NCBI GenBank assembly: GCA_963709655.1
Contig: CAVPXF010000024.1
Span: forward strand, 45,817 to 109,816
DNA: 64,000 nucleotides
From: Roseiarcus sp963709655
Lineage (GTDB): Bacteria > Pseudomonadota > Alphaproteobacteria > Rhizobiales > Beijerinckiaceae
Direction: 5' to 3'
The notes below the pieces were generated by a model. The model was not told the origin of the DNA and did no database searches. It saw only the letters and a list, made by a program, of their open reading frames with translations. The translations under genes were made by a program, and so were the position numbers. Positions 35,949 to 43,955 of this stretch are shown here, piece by piece. Position 1 is the first letter of the stretch. Every line of letters starts with the position of its first letter.

Positions 35949-38264
35949 TCACAACGTGTATTTCAAACCGCCGTAGATGGCGAAAGGCTTGCCCGGCCCG
36001 TAGGTCCGCGGATCGGTCAGGAACGGCGCCGCGTTGGGAAACGACGTCGTGTCGTACAATCCGCCGGAAGTGTAATAACGCTGATCGAAGATGTTCTGAA
36101 TGAGGCCATAGATCTGCAATTGCTTGCCGATCTCGTAGGACGTGTGCACACCGAAGAGGGCGTAGCCCGGCACCTGCGGCAGCGCCCCGTTCTCGTTGCC
36201 GAGGATGACTTGGCCTGACGCGGCGACCATGTCGCCGCCGACCTTCCAGTTCGGGGTCACGTCGAAGTCGAAGCCGACCTTGACGGTGTTCTTGGGAATG
36301 CCCGCTATCGGCGTACCGTTGGTGATCGGGATAAGGCCGGCGGCGTTCGCGTCGGGATTGAAGGGCGACGGCTCCATGAAGGTCGTGAGATAGACGGCGT
36401 CGATATAGCTATAGTTCGCGTAGGCGGTCCACCGGTCGCCGCTCCACTGGGCGCTGAGCTCGGCGCCCTGTCGCAGCGTCGTTCCGACATTGGCGTAGTA
36501 TCCGAAGCCGTTCTTCGCGCTCTGCAGCGGCAGGATGTCGTTCGCAAGCGCGGTGCGGAACAAGCCGGCCGACCACTGCAGCTTGCCCCATGGACCGAAA
36601 GCGCTCTGTCCGCGCAATCCCGCCTCCAAAGTCTGGCCGACCACCTGCTTGAGCGCCGGGTCCGAGCTCAGAAAGTTATTGATGACGCAAGGATTGTTGG
36701 GGTCGGCGCAGCCGAGCTCGAGTGGCGTCGGCGCGCGGTTGGTCATCGCGTAGCCGGCGTATCCATTCACGTCGGGCGTGATCTTGTAGGTCAGGCCGAC
36801 GGTCGGATTGACATGCAAGAAGCTCGAGTAACCGTTAGTGAACGCGGCGTTTTCGCCCGAGAGATCGATTCCCGCGAAATTGAAGCGCGCGCCGGCGGTC
36901 AACGCCAGGCGATCGGTCGGGTTGAACGTGTCGAGCGCGTAAAGGCCGACATAGGTATTGTTCGCGTTGGCCGCGACCGGCGCGAGGTAGCTGTCGGGCT
37001 CGCTGATAAGGTAGGGGAAGCCGATTACCGGCAGGGAGTTGTTCACGAATCCCGGGACGATGCCGAGCTGGCTGTTGCCGGTGAAATTCGTCCAGCCGTA
37101 GTCGAGCGACGCGCCGACGGTGAAGGTGTTGTCGTGACCGTCAATCTTGTCCGTGTCGACCGCCTGCGCCGAACCGCCGAGCGAGCGCGACTGCGTCCAA
37201 TTGCGGTCGGTCTCGCCGAGGTCGATCGTCCCGTTCTGCGAGATGTCGGGGATGAGCCCGCCTAGCGTGTCATGCACCGGGCTGCCGTTGAGGCACGAGT
37301 AGGGCGGACAAGCGTACACGTTGGTCGAGTTGCCGTCGACGTGGCTCTGGTTGAACGAACGGAAATAGAGGCCGCCCTGGAAGCTCAGCGTGTTCGAATA
37401 CGCGTAGTTTCCGGTCCAGTTGAGCATGGCCATCTGGTTGTCGGTCGTCTGGGGAATGGTATAGACGCTGCCCCAATTGCTCCGCAGCTCCTGGACGGGC
37501 GTGGAAGAAGCCGCGCCGAACTGGGTGTTCCCCGCGGTGAGCTGGAGGTGCGACTGGAACCCGTTCGCCCGGTAGCCGACGTCGCCGTAGACGTTGCTGA
37601 GCTGCGAGGCGCCGTCCGTCCGCCAGCCGCCGTCGTTGATCTCAGTCCCCGCCATATAAACCGACCAGTCGCCGACCTGCTTGCCGAACTGAAGCTCCTC
37701 CTGCGCGCGGTAGAACGACCCGCCGCGGAGATCGGCTTCAAAGCCTTGCCAGGTGAAGCCATTCTTCATCGTGACGTTCAGCGAGCCGCCGAGCGAGTTG
37801 AGGCCGAAAATCGGATCGCCGGCGACGATCGTCATCTTGTCGATGGCGTTCTCGGGAATGAGGTCCCAATTGACCGTGTCGCCGAACGCCTCGTTGATGC
37901 GCACGCCGTTCTGATAGACGGCGAGGCCGATCGGCGTTCCGGTCACCGGCGTCGCGTCGAAGCCACGGTAGCTGACGTCGGGCTGGAAGTCATTGCCCGA
38001 GACATCGCCGACGGTGACGCCCGGCGCCTGACGCGCCAGCGTATCGGTGACCGTCGTATCGTTGAAGGTTTGAATGTCCTGGGCGCCGGTCTGCCAGACG
38101 GCGCCGGGAACCTTCGAGACATCGATCTGTCCGCCGCCGAGCGGCGTGGTGGCGACGACATCGAAGGTCGGCAGCTCGATCGTGTCGGCGGACGCCTGGA
38201 TCGCGCTTAGGGCGAAAGTGCCAATCGCCACCGTGCAGCAAGTCCGCCCGGGCGACTTTGCCAT
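35949..38264 (-). CDS. TonB-dependent outer-membrane receptor
   Basis: A 771-aa protein. A signal peptide is followed by an N-terminal I-E-L-P-T-F-D-V-V-A-T-T stretch (TonB-box-like) and a plug domain (D-T-L-A-R-Q-A-P-G-V-T-V-G-D-V-S-G-N-D-F ... F-G-L-N-S-L-G-G-S-L-N-V). The barrel ends in a C-terminal Y-G-G-L-K-Y-T-L, as expected for an outer-membrane beta-barrel. It lies between the alcohol-dehydrogenase genes and exbBD-tonB. A role in lanthanide or metallophore uptake like LutH is attractive but inferred from context only. Confidence 0.88.
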   Translation of the reverse strand: MAKSPGRTCCTVAIGTFALSAIQASADTIELPTFDVVATTPLGGGQIDVSKVPGAVWQTGAQDIQTFNDTTVTDTLARQAPGVTVGDVSGNDFQPDVSYRGFDATPVTGTPIGLAVYQNGVRINEAFGDTVNWDLIPENAIDKMTIVAGDPIFGLNSLGGSLNVTMKNGFTWQGFEADLRGGSFYRAQEELQFGKQVGDWSVYMAGTEINDGGWRTDGASQLSNVYGDVGYRANGFQSHLQLTAGNTQFGAASSTPVQELRSNWGSVYTIPQTTDNQMAMLNWTGNYAYSNTLSFQGGLYFRSFNQSHVDGNSTNVYACPPYSCLNGSPVHDTLGGLIPDISQNGTIDLGETDRNWTQSRSLGGSAQAVDTDKIDGHDNTFTVGASLDYGWTNFTGNSQLGIVPGFVNNSLPVIGFPYLISEPDSYLAPVAANANNTYVGLYALDTFNPTDRLALTAGARFNFAGIDLSGENAAFTNGYSSFLHVNPTVGLTYKITPDVNGYAGYAMTNRAPTPLELGCADPNNPCVINNFLSSDPALKQVVGQTLEAGLRGQSAFGPWGKLQWSAGLFRTALANDILPLQSAKNGFGYYANVGTTLRQGAELSAQWSGDRWTAYANYSYIDAVYLTTFMEPSPFNPDANAAGLIPITNGTPIAGIPKNTVKVGFDFDVTPNWKVGGDMVAASGQVILGNENGALPQVPGYALFGVHTSYEIGKQLQIYGLIQNIFDQRYYTSGGLYDTTSFPNAAPFLTDPRTYGPGKPFAIYGGLKYTL

Positions 38265-38675
38265 CTTCCCGCATCCTCCCAACATCTGCGCCTTCTCGTC
38301 CTGGCGCCGGAGCAAGCCAAAGTTGCAGTTGGCGCGTCGGGAGGGGCGAGACGCGCAATGTTTCTGCACGCTCGACCGCGGCGCGGCGAGCTTACAATCA
38401 TCCTCCGCCGCGGGGGGACAATTGCGCGAAAGTATCCTCTTTTTGCTTCCCGAGATCTCCGGGAATGTCTTCCGGTCGCTGCGCGTCGGAGGTTGCGAAT
38501 CACGCTTCTACCTCTGTTCCCCGTAGGAAAGGGACACGATCCGGACGACGGCCGCCCAGCATCCGCACGCGGTCGCGCATCCCGGCGAGGCTGCCAATGT
38601 TCAGGGCGATCGTGGCCGCGCGTCCAGCGAGCCCTCCGCGAGCGCCGCGAAGGGCTTAAACTCAAGGCCGACCGG
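38265..38675. other. Intergenic region upstream of the TonB-dependent receptor
   Basis: About 410 bp with no supported gene, so the receptor probably has its own promoter here. I see no copy of the TGTCGCA element and no known riboswitch. Confidence 0.4.
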
Positions 38676-39881
38676 TCAGTCGTGCATCGCCGCACCGACG
38701 ATCTGCCAGCTCGTCCCGTCGAAGCTCAGGAGCTGCAGCTGGCGGATCGGGCTGAAATTGTCGGGCGACGTGTCGACGGTAATGCCAGGGATTAGCATCG
38801 GCGCGGCGAACGCCTTCAGGTTCGCCGCCTGCCGCATCACATTCTCGCGCGACAGGTCGCTTCCGCACTGCTTGAGGACCTGAACCATGGTCGAGGCCGC
38901 GCCGAAGGCGTAGGCCGCATTGGCATCGCCGTACTCTTTCGCCGACATGTATTTGTCGGTGAAAGCCTTCCATTCCTGCAACGACGGCTGGTCCTTCCAG
39001 TGCGGGTCGTTGACGTCCATGACGTAGCCGCCGGTGATGAGGCCCTTCGACTTCTCGAGCCCGGCGGGCTTCAGGACGGTCGCGATCGATGGCGAAACGT
39101 TGCTTAGATAGCGCACGGCGTTCCAGCCGAGATCGTAGGACTTGCGGATCGCCTGCGCGGCGAATTTTGGCGTTGCAACGATGAGGAAGATGTCGGCGCC
39201 CGAGCCCTGCAGGGTCACGACCTGCGAGTCGACGGTCGGCTCGCTCGTCTCGTAGGAGGCCTCCTTGACGATCATCGCGCCGGCCTTGTCGCCGAGCGTT
39301 TCCTTCAGTGCGTCGAGATAATCCCTGCCGAACCCATCGTTCTGGAACAGCACCGAGATTTTACCGTCCGGCTTGGTCGCCAGGATATGCTTGCCGTAGA
39401 CGTGCGCCTCGGTCTCGTAGCTCGGATTGTAGCCCATCGTCCAGGGATAGCGCGCCGGGTCGGCAAAGATGTTCGCGCCAGTGGCCACGAAGAGCTGCGG
39501 GACATTGTTGTCGTTGAGATATTGTCGGATCGCGAGGTTAGGCGCGGTGCCGAGCGTATTGAAGAGGAAGGCAACCTTCTCGTCCTCGACGAGCCGGCGC
39601 ACCTGCTCCACGGTCTTGGGTGGGCTGTAGCCGTCATCCAGGCTGATCAGATCGATCTTGCGCCCGTTCAAGCCGCCTTGCTCGTTGATCATCTTGAAGA
39701 AGGCGGCCTCGGTGCGGCCGATCACGCCATAGGCGGACTCCGAGCCGCTGTAGGGCATGGTCTGGCCGATCTTGATCTCCGTGTCGGTGACGCCCGGCGT
39801 ATCGGCGAGCGCGGCGTGCGCCCCCGCGGCGAAGGCCGTCGCCGCGGCGCCAGCTTGCAAGAACGAACGTCTCGTGATCAT
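38676..39881 (-). CDS. Branched-chain-amino-acid-type (LivK) periplasmic binding protein
   Basis: A 401-aa protein with a Tat-like signal (M-I-T-R-R-S-F-L-Q-A-G-A-A-A). The mature start T-E-I-K-I-G-Q-T-M-P-Y-S-G-S is typical of Peripla_BP_6 proteins. No permease or ATPase of the Liv type is in the window. It follows the XoxJ-cytochrome gene by 110 bp on the same strand, ahead of the receptor. The ligand could be an alcohol, an aldehyde, a lanthanide chelate or an amino acid. It may serve sensing or delivery rather than a local transporter. Confidence 0.82.
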   Translation of the reverse strand: MITRRSFLQAGAAATAFAAGAHAALADTPGVTDTEIKIGQTMPYSGSESAYGVIGRTEAAFFKMINEQGGLNGRKIDLISLDDGYSPPKTVEQVRRLVEDEKVAFLFNTLGTAPNLAIRQYLNDNNVPQLFVATGANIFADPARYPWTMGYNPSYETEAHVYGKHILATKPDGKISVLFQNDGFGRDYLDALKETLGDKAGAMIVKEASYETSEPTVDSQVVTLQGSGADIFLIVATPKFAAQAIRKSYDLGWNAVRYLSNVSPSIATVLKPAGLEKSKGLITGGYVMDVNDPHWKDQPSLQEWKAFTDKYMSAKEYGDANAAYAFGAASTMVQVLKQCGSDLSRENVMRQAANLKAFAAPMLIPGITVDTSPDNFSPIRQLQLLSFDGTSWQIVGAAMHD

Positions 39882-39991
39882 CGCCTTAATCCTTTGTCCC
39901 ACAGCATATCTCGATCCCAGAGCGATCGGACTGTAAAATAGGTAATACCGAATTCCGATGCCGTTGGTCCGACGTGCGCGAAACGGCTCGA

Positions 39992-41269
39992 CTACTCCGC
40001 CGACTGGATCGACGACAGGAAGGCATAGATTTGGGTGAGTTGCTCGTCGGTGAACACCTCCTTCCAGGCCGGCATGCCCTTGGTCTGCCGGCCCTCGTGC
40101 ACAGTCTTCCAGAACATGTTGTGCGCGCCGTCGCCGTAACGCACCGTGAGGCGACGCAGGTTGACGCGCTTCTCGCCAATCACCGCGTCCGGACCGTGGC
40201 AATGGTTGCAGGTTCCGTTGAACACTTCCTTGCCGGCGGCGATGAGGTCCGGGGTGGCGGGCGGCGCCGCAGGCGCGACGTCGAACTCTCCCGTTCCATC
40301 GCCGGCGGGTTTGCCCGGATCGCGGGCGCCGACTTCGGCTTTCGCCGTCTGGGTGGGCGCCGCCGCGGGCGTCGACGCAGGCGTCGCCTGAGCGGCCGGC
40401 GAAGCAGAGGCCGGCGTCGCGGCGCCTTCCGCCTGAGCGACGACGAGCGAGGACGTCTCGATTGCAGCAGGCCTCTCCGCGGCGCCGCGCGTCTCCGGCG
40501 CGTCGGGGCCGACGCCATACTTCGCCAGCAGCGCCGGAAACTGCTTCGACACCTCGGGCAGCACGGCGTCGATCGAATCGCGCAAGCTCTTCGAAGTCTT
40601 GGCGTAGCCGATCGCGGTCGGATAGGTGAGCCTCGGCCCGTCGACCGGGACGACGGCGAAGCGTCCCTCGTAGGCGGTCTTGTTGAGGTAGCCCGCTGAC
40701 GGCGCCCAGAGGAAGGCCGCGTCGGCGCGCCCTTCCGCCAGCGCCTTCATGCCGTCGTCGGGCGAGAGCACGGTTACGGCTTCGATGTCGTCGCGCGGGC
40801 CGACGATGTTCTGCGGTTCGGTTTCGAACTGCACCGCGACCCGCTTGCCCTTCAGCTCCTCGACGCTCGCGATCGACCGCTCCTTCGGCGCGACGATGGC
40901 ATAGCCGAGGTTGAACAGCGGCTTCGAGAAGATGACCTTCGGCCCCATGAAATCGTCGCTCTCAGGCAGGCCGATGGTCGCATCGCACTGTTTGGCGAGC
41001 ATGGTCACGCGCACCGCGCGCTTGCCGAAATAGGTGCGGTACCAGACATGCGTCACCGGCCGGCCAAGAGCCTTGCCGATGGCGTCGCCGATCTCGACAT
41101 AGAGACCAGGCTTGGCCGGATCGTTGCTGGAGAACGGCAGATTGCTGGGGTCTGCGCAGAGGCGCAACGCATTGGCGGGCGCATCCTGCGCGAGCGCGGG
41201 AGGAACGCTCGCGCAGGCCGCCAGCAGGGCGGAGACAGCAAACGCTGTGTGTAACCAAACAAAACGCAT
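39992..41269 (-). CDS. XoxJ-like periplasmic protein fused to a C-terminal cytochrome c
   Basis: A 425-aa exported protein (signal peptide residues 1-27). Residues ~30-280 are a family-3 solute-binding fold of the MxaJ/XoxJ type (L-R-L-C-A-D-P-S-N-L-P-F-S-S). Residues ~290-340 are an Ala/Pro/Thr linker, and residues ~340-425 a cytochrome c domain with C-N-H-C-H at 354-358 and a distal Met in K-G-M-P-A-W. XoxJ normally assists the dehydrogenase and a separate XoxG accepts electrons, so the fusion may combine both. It lies 26 bp after the dehydrogenase gene and is certainly co-transcribed. Confidence 0.88.
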   Translation of the reverse strand: MRFVWLHTAFAVSALLAACASVPPALAQDAPANALRLCADPSNLPFSSNDPAKPGLYVEIGDAIGKALGRPVTHVWYRTYFGKRAVRVTMLAKQCDATIGLPESDDFMGPKVIFSKPLFNLGYAIVAPKERSIASVEELKGKRVAVQFETEPQNIVGPRDDIEAVTVLSPDDGMKALAEGRADAAFLWAPSAGYLNKTAYEGRFAVVPVDGPRLTYPTAIGYAKTSKSLRDSIDAVLPEVSKQFPALLAKYGVGPDAPETRGAAERPAAIETSSLVVAQAEGAATPASASPAAQATPASTPAAAPTQTAKAEVGARDPGKPAGDGTGEFDVAPAAPPATPDLIAAGKEVFNGTCNHCHGPDAVIGEKRVNLRRLTVRYGDGAHNMFWKTVHEGRQTKGMPAWKEVFTDEQLTQIYAFLSSIQSAE

Positions 41270-41295
41270 CTCTGTCTCCTCCCTCTCGCTGTTGC

Positions 41296-43011
41296 TCAAT
41301 CGACCGTGAAGACGAACAGCGCGCCGCCTTCGGGGGTCGCCGCGATCATTTTTTCGCCGATGTAGCCGACGAAGGCCGGGATCGAGACCGTGCGACCGAC
41401 GACAACCGCAACATATTGCTTGCCGTTCACCGAATAGGTGATGGGGCCTGCGCCGATGCCCGAGCCGAGGTTCTTCTTCCACAGCTCGCTGCCGGTCTTG
41501 GCGTCGATCGCGCGGAAGTCGCCGTGAAGGTCGCCCCAGAACACCAGGTCGCCGCCGGTCGTCAGCGTGCCGCCGTTGAAGGGAAGATCGGACTTCATGC
41601 CCCAGACCTTCTCATGCTTGACCGGATCCCACGCGATCAGCTCTCCGAGATAGCCGCCCGGCCCGTCGTGCGGGGGAAATTCGCCGCCGAGATAGAAGAC
41701 GCCCCGCTTGTAGGTGACGTCGCTGACCGACCAGTCCATGCAGACGTTGTTGGTGGGGATATAGACGAGGCCGGTCTCCGGGTTATAGGACATCGGCTGC
41801 CAGTTCTTGCCGCCAATCAGGTTCGGGCAAACGCCCTTCACCGGATGACCGGGACCCGCCCGCTTGTCAGCGACTTCGACCGCGCGGCCGGTGTTGATGT
41901 CCCACTTGTCGGCCCAGTTGGTCGGCACATATTTCTCGGCTGACAATACCTTGCCCGTCTCGCGGTTGGCGACGAAGAAGAAGCCGTTGCGGTCGGCCTT
42001 CATCAGCGCCGGCACGGTCTCTCCGCCCATCTTGAGGTCGACCAGCACGTTTTCATTGACGCCGTCATAGTCCCACGCGTCGGCGGGGGTCGTCTGCACC
42101 CACCACTTGATCTTGCCGGTGTCGGCGTCGAACGCGAGGGTCGAGGCAGTGTAGAGGTTGGTCAGCTTGCCGAAGTCGCCGTTGCCGGTCGAGCGGACGG
42201 CGGTGTTCCACGGGCCGGGATTGCTGGTGCCCCAGAAGACGGTGTTGGTCTTGGGATCGTAGGAGCCGACCAGCCACGGCGCGCCGCCGCCGTGCTGGGC
42301 GGAATCGCCCTTCCAGGTGTCGCCGTTCGGCTCGTCCTTGAGCGGAACGGTCCAGGTCTTCCAGACCTGCTTGCCGGTGTTGATGTCGTAGGCCTGCAGC
42401 GCGCCGCGCACCCCGTATTCGCCGCCGCCGAAGCCCGTGATGACCAGGTTTTTCACCACCAGCGGGGGCGAGGTGATGACTGAGCCCTGGGTGTAGTCGA
42501 TGACGTCGGACTTCCACAGCTCCTTGCCGGTCTTGGCGTCGAGCGCCACCAGCTTGCCGTCGAGCCGGCCGACGAAGATTTTGCCGTCGGCGTAGGCCAC
42601 GCCGCGGCTGTCGACGTCGCAGCAGGCGTACTGCAGCGTGTCGTCGGGCATGTCGGGTTCATAGGTCCACTTGCGCGCGCCGGTCGCGGCGTCGATCGCA
42701 TAGACATATTTCGGACCCCACGAGGTGGAGACGTACATCGTATCCCCGATCACCAGCGGCGTCATTTCATTGGAGCGGAGGGAGCCGAGCTGGAACGAAT
42801 AGGCGAGCGTCAGATGCGACACATTGCTCGTGTTGATCGACTTCAGCGGACTGTAGCGGGTGTTCGCGTAGTCCTTGCCGTAGACCGCCCACTCATTGGG
42901 GTCCTGGCCGCCTTTGATGACGGATTCATTTGCGCTGGCTGGTGCAAAGCCAAGCAACAGAGTAGCGAGAACTCCCGCGCTCGCGAGGAGCGCGCCCGAA
43001 TATTTTCCCAT
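41296..43011 (-). CDS. Lanthanide-type PQQ-dependent methanol/ethanol-family dehydrogenase (XoxF/ExaF-like)
   Basis: A 571-aa periplasmic quinoprotein with a signal peptide (residues 1-27) and W-motif beta-propeller repeats. An adjacent Cys-Cys pair (Y-A-C-C-D-V-D-S-R-G) forms the strained disulfide ring over PQQ. The catalytic Asp and the extra Asp two residues on, W-D-Y-D-G-V-N-E, define lanthanide enzymes (Ala in calcium MxaF). The metal-binding Glu in G-G-G-E-Y-G-V and Asn in S-N-P-G-P-W-N are also present. It is shorter than typical XoxF, so the substrate (methanol, ethanol or other) is open. GGAGGAAA precedes the ATG, and the copy 2 operator element lies 260 bp upstream. Confidence 0.9.
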   Translation of the reverse strand: MGKYSGALLASAGVLATLLLGFAPASANESVIKGGQDPNEWAVYGKDYANTRYSPLKSINTSNVSHLTLAYSFQLGSLRSNEMTPLVIGDTMYVSTSWGPKYVYAIDAATGARKWTYEPDMPDDTLQYACCDVDSRGVAYADGKIFVGRLDGKLVALDAKTGKELWKSDVIDYTQGSVITSPPLVVKNLVITGFGGGEYGVRGALQAYDINTGKQVWKTWTVPLKDEPNGDTWKGDSAQHGGGAPWLVGSYDPKTNTVFWGTSNPGPWNTAVRSTGNGDFGKLTNLYTASTLAFDADTGKIKWWVQTTPADAWDYDGVNENVLVDLKMGGETVPALMKADRNGFFFVANRETGKVLSAEKYVPTNWADKWDINTGRAVEVADKRAGPGHPVKGVCPNLIGGKNWQPMSYNPETGLVYIPTNNVCMDWSVSDVTYKRGVFYLGGEFPPHDGPGGYLGELIAWDPVKHEKVWGMKSDLPFNGGTLTTGGDLVFWGDLHGDFRAIDAKTGSELWKKNLGSGIGAGPITYSVNGKQYVAVVVGRTVSIPAFVGYIGEKMIAATPEGGALFVFTVD

Positions 43012-43271
43012 TGCGTTTCCTCCAAAACTATTATCGCGCGAACCCGTTCATTACCTGCGAGTCCTGGCAACCGCCGCCGTCAATTGACGAAGGCTTGTCA
43101 GACTGTAACGCATGATTGGCGCTGCTGTAAGATTGAATCGCTACAGCGCCACCGGGGCGACGGGTGTTTAGATTTCGGTCTTTAGATCCACAACCTTGTC
43201 ATGAGTTCTCCCTCGAGGACGTCGACGACGACGGCGCTGTCCAAAGAGGATTGCCAAGACATTCCTTCGCG

Positions 43272-43323
43272 GCATAGGGGGTATGCGAAGGCGTCAGAAA
43301 CGAAGTGTCGCAATTCTGCGACA
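43272..43323 (-). promoter_or_regulatory. Regulator/promoter element, copy 2 (upstream of the lanthanide alcohol dehydrogenase)
   Basis: TGTCGCAATTCTGCGACA (43306-43323), 19 bp, then GCATAGGGGGTATGC (43272-43286). Same order, orientation and spacing as the element in front of the ALDH. It directly follows a degenerate copy of the GAF-Fis regulator gene and lies 260 bp upstream of the dehydrogenase ATG. Confidence 0.75.
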
Positions 43324-43342
43324 CTTCCGTCTAATCGCACTA

Positions 43343-43954
43343 TCAGCTATGCGGTCCAAGCTGATTCATCCTGCAGTGGAGAGTGGCGCGCGACAGGTTG
43401 AGGAGTTTCGCCGCTTTCGAGACATTACCGCCCGAAGGCGCGAGCGCGCGCAAAAACACCGCCCGTTCTGCGGCGTCAATGTTGTCCCCTGCGGGATGAG
43501 AGCGCCCGATCACATCCGCCGCGGGACGCGGCCTGGCGAGGGTCTGCGCATTGACGCCGAGCACCTGGCGCGCCGCACGCGTCACTCCCACGACGAGACG
43601 TCTCGATCAACCGCCAGCGGCGCGGGGCCGACGCGCGCTTCTCCGGGCGCGAGCAGGACGGGTACCTGAGGAAATGCGACGCTAAATTCTCGACCTCGAT
43701 CGCGCGGGCAGCGTCCAAGACGGCGGTAGCAATCAGTCACGCAAAACCATCGGACAGGTCGGCGCGGCACGAGGAGACGTCGAGCGCGGCGCCGAGATCG
43801 CCGCGCTCGACGTAGATCGGCGCAGTCGCGCAGGCGATGAGCGCATTGCGGGCTAAGAAATGCTGGTCGCCATCGATCGTCACGGCGCGTTGCTCGAATA
43901 GGCAGGTTCCGATGCCGTTGGTGCCCTAGAATTTCTGGCCCCAGACCGCTCTAG
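43343..43954 (-). pseudogene. Degenerate GAF-Fis regulator, truncated by an insertion sequence
   Basis: The C-terminal ~80 residues are intact and end in an HTH (G-G-N-V-S-K-A-A-K-L-L-N-L-S-R-A-T-L-H). Upstream the family sequence continues but with a TAG replacing Glu in F-E-G-T-N-G-I-G-T, a TGA after L-S-D-G-F-A and at least one frameshift near 43600-43700. The N-terminal ~150 codons are gone, cut at the left end of the IS at 43955. The sequence is close to the intact regulators at 21142 and 46394, so it is a dead third copy. Confidence 0.85.
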
Positions 43955-43955
43955 T

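Noticed and set aside
41296..43011. Calcium-type methanol dehydrogenase MxaF
   Set aside because: The residue two after the catalytic Asp is Asp, not Ala, and no mxaI small subunit gene is nearby.
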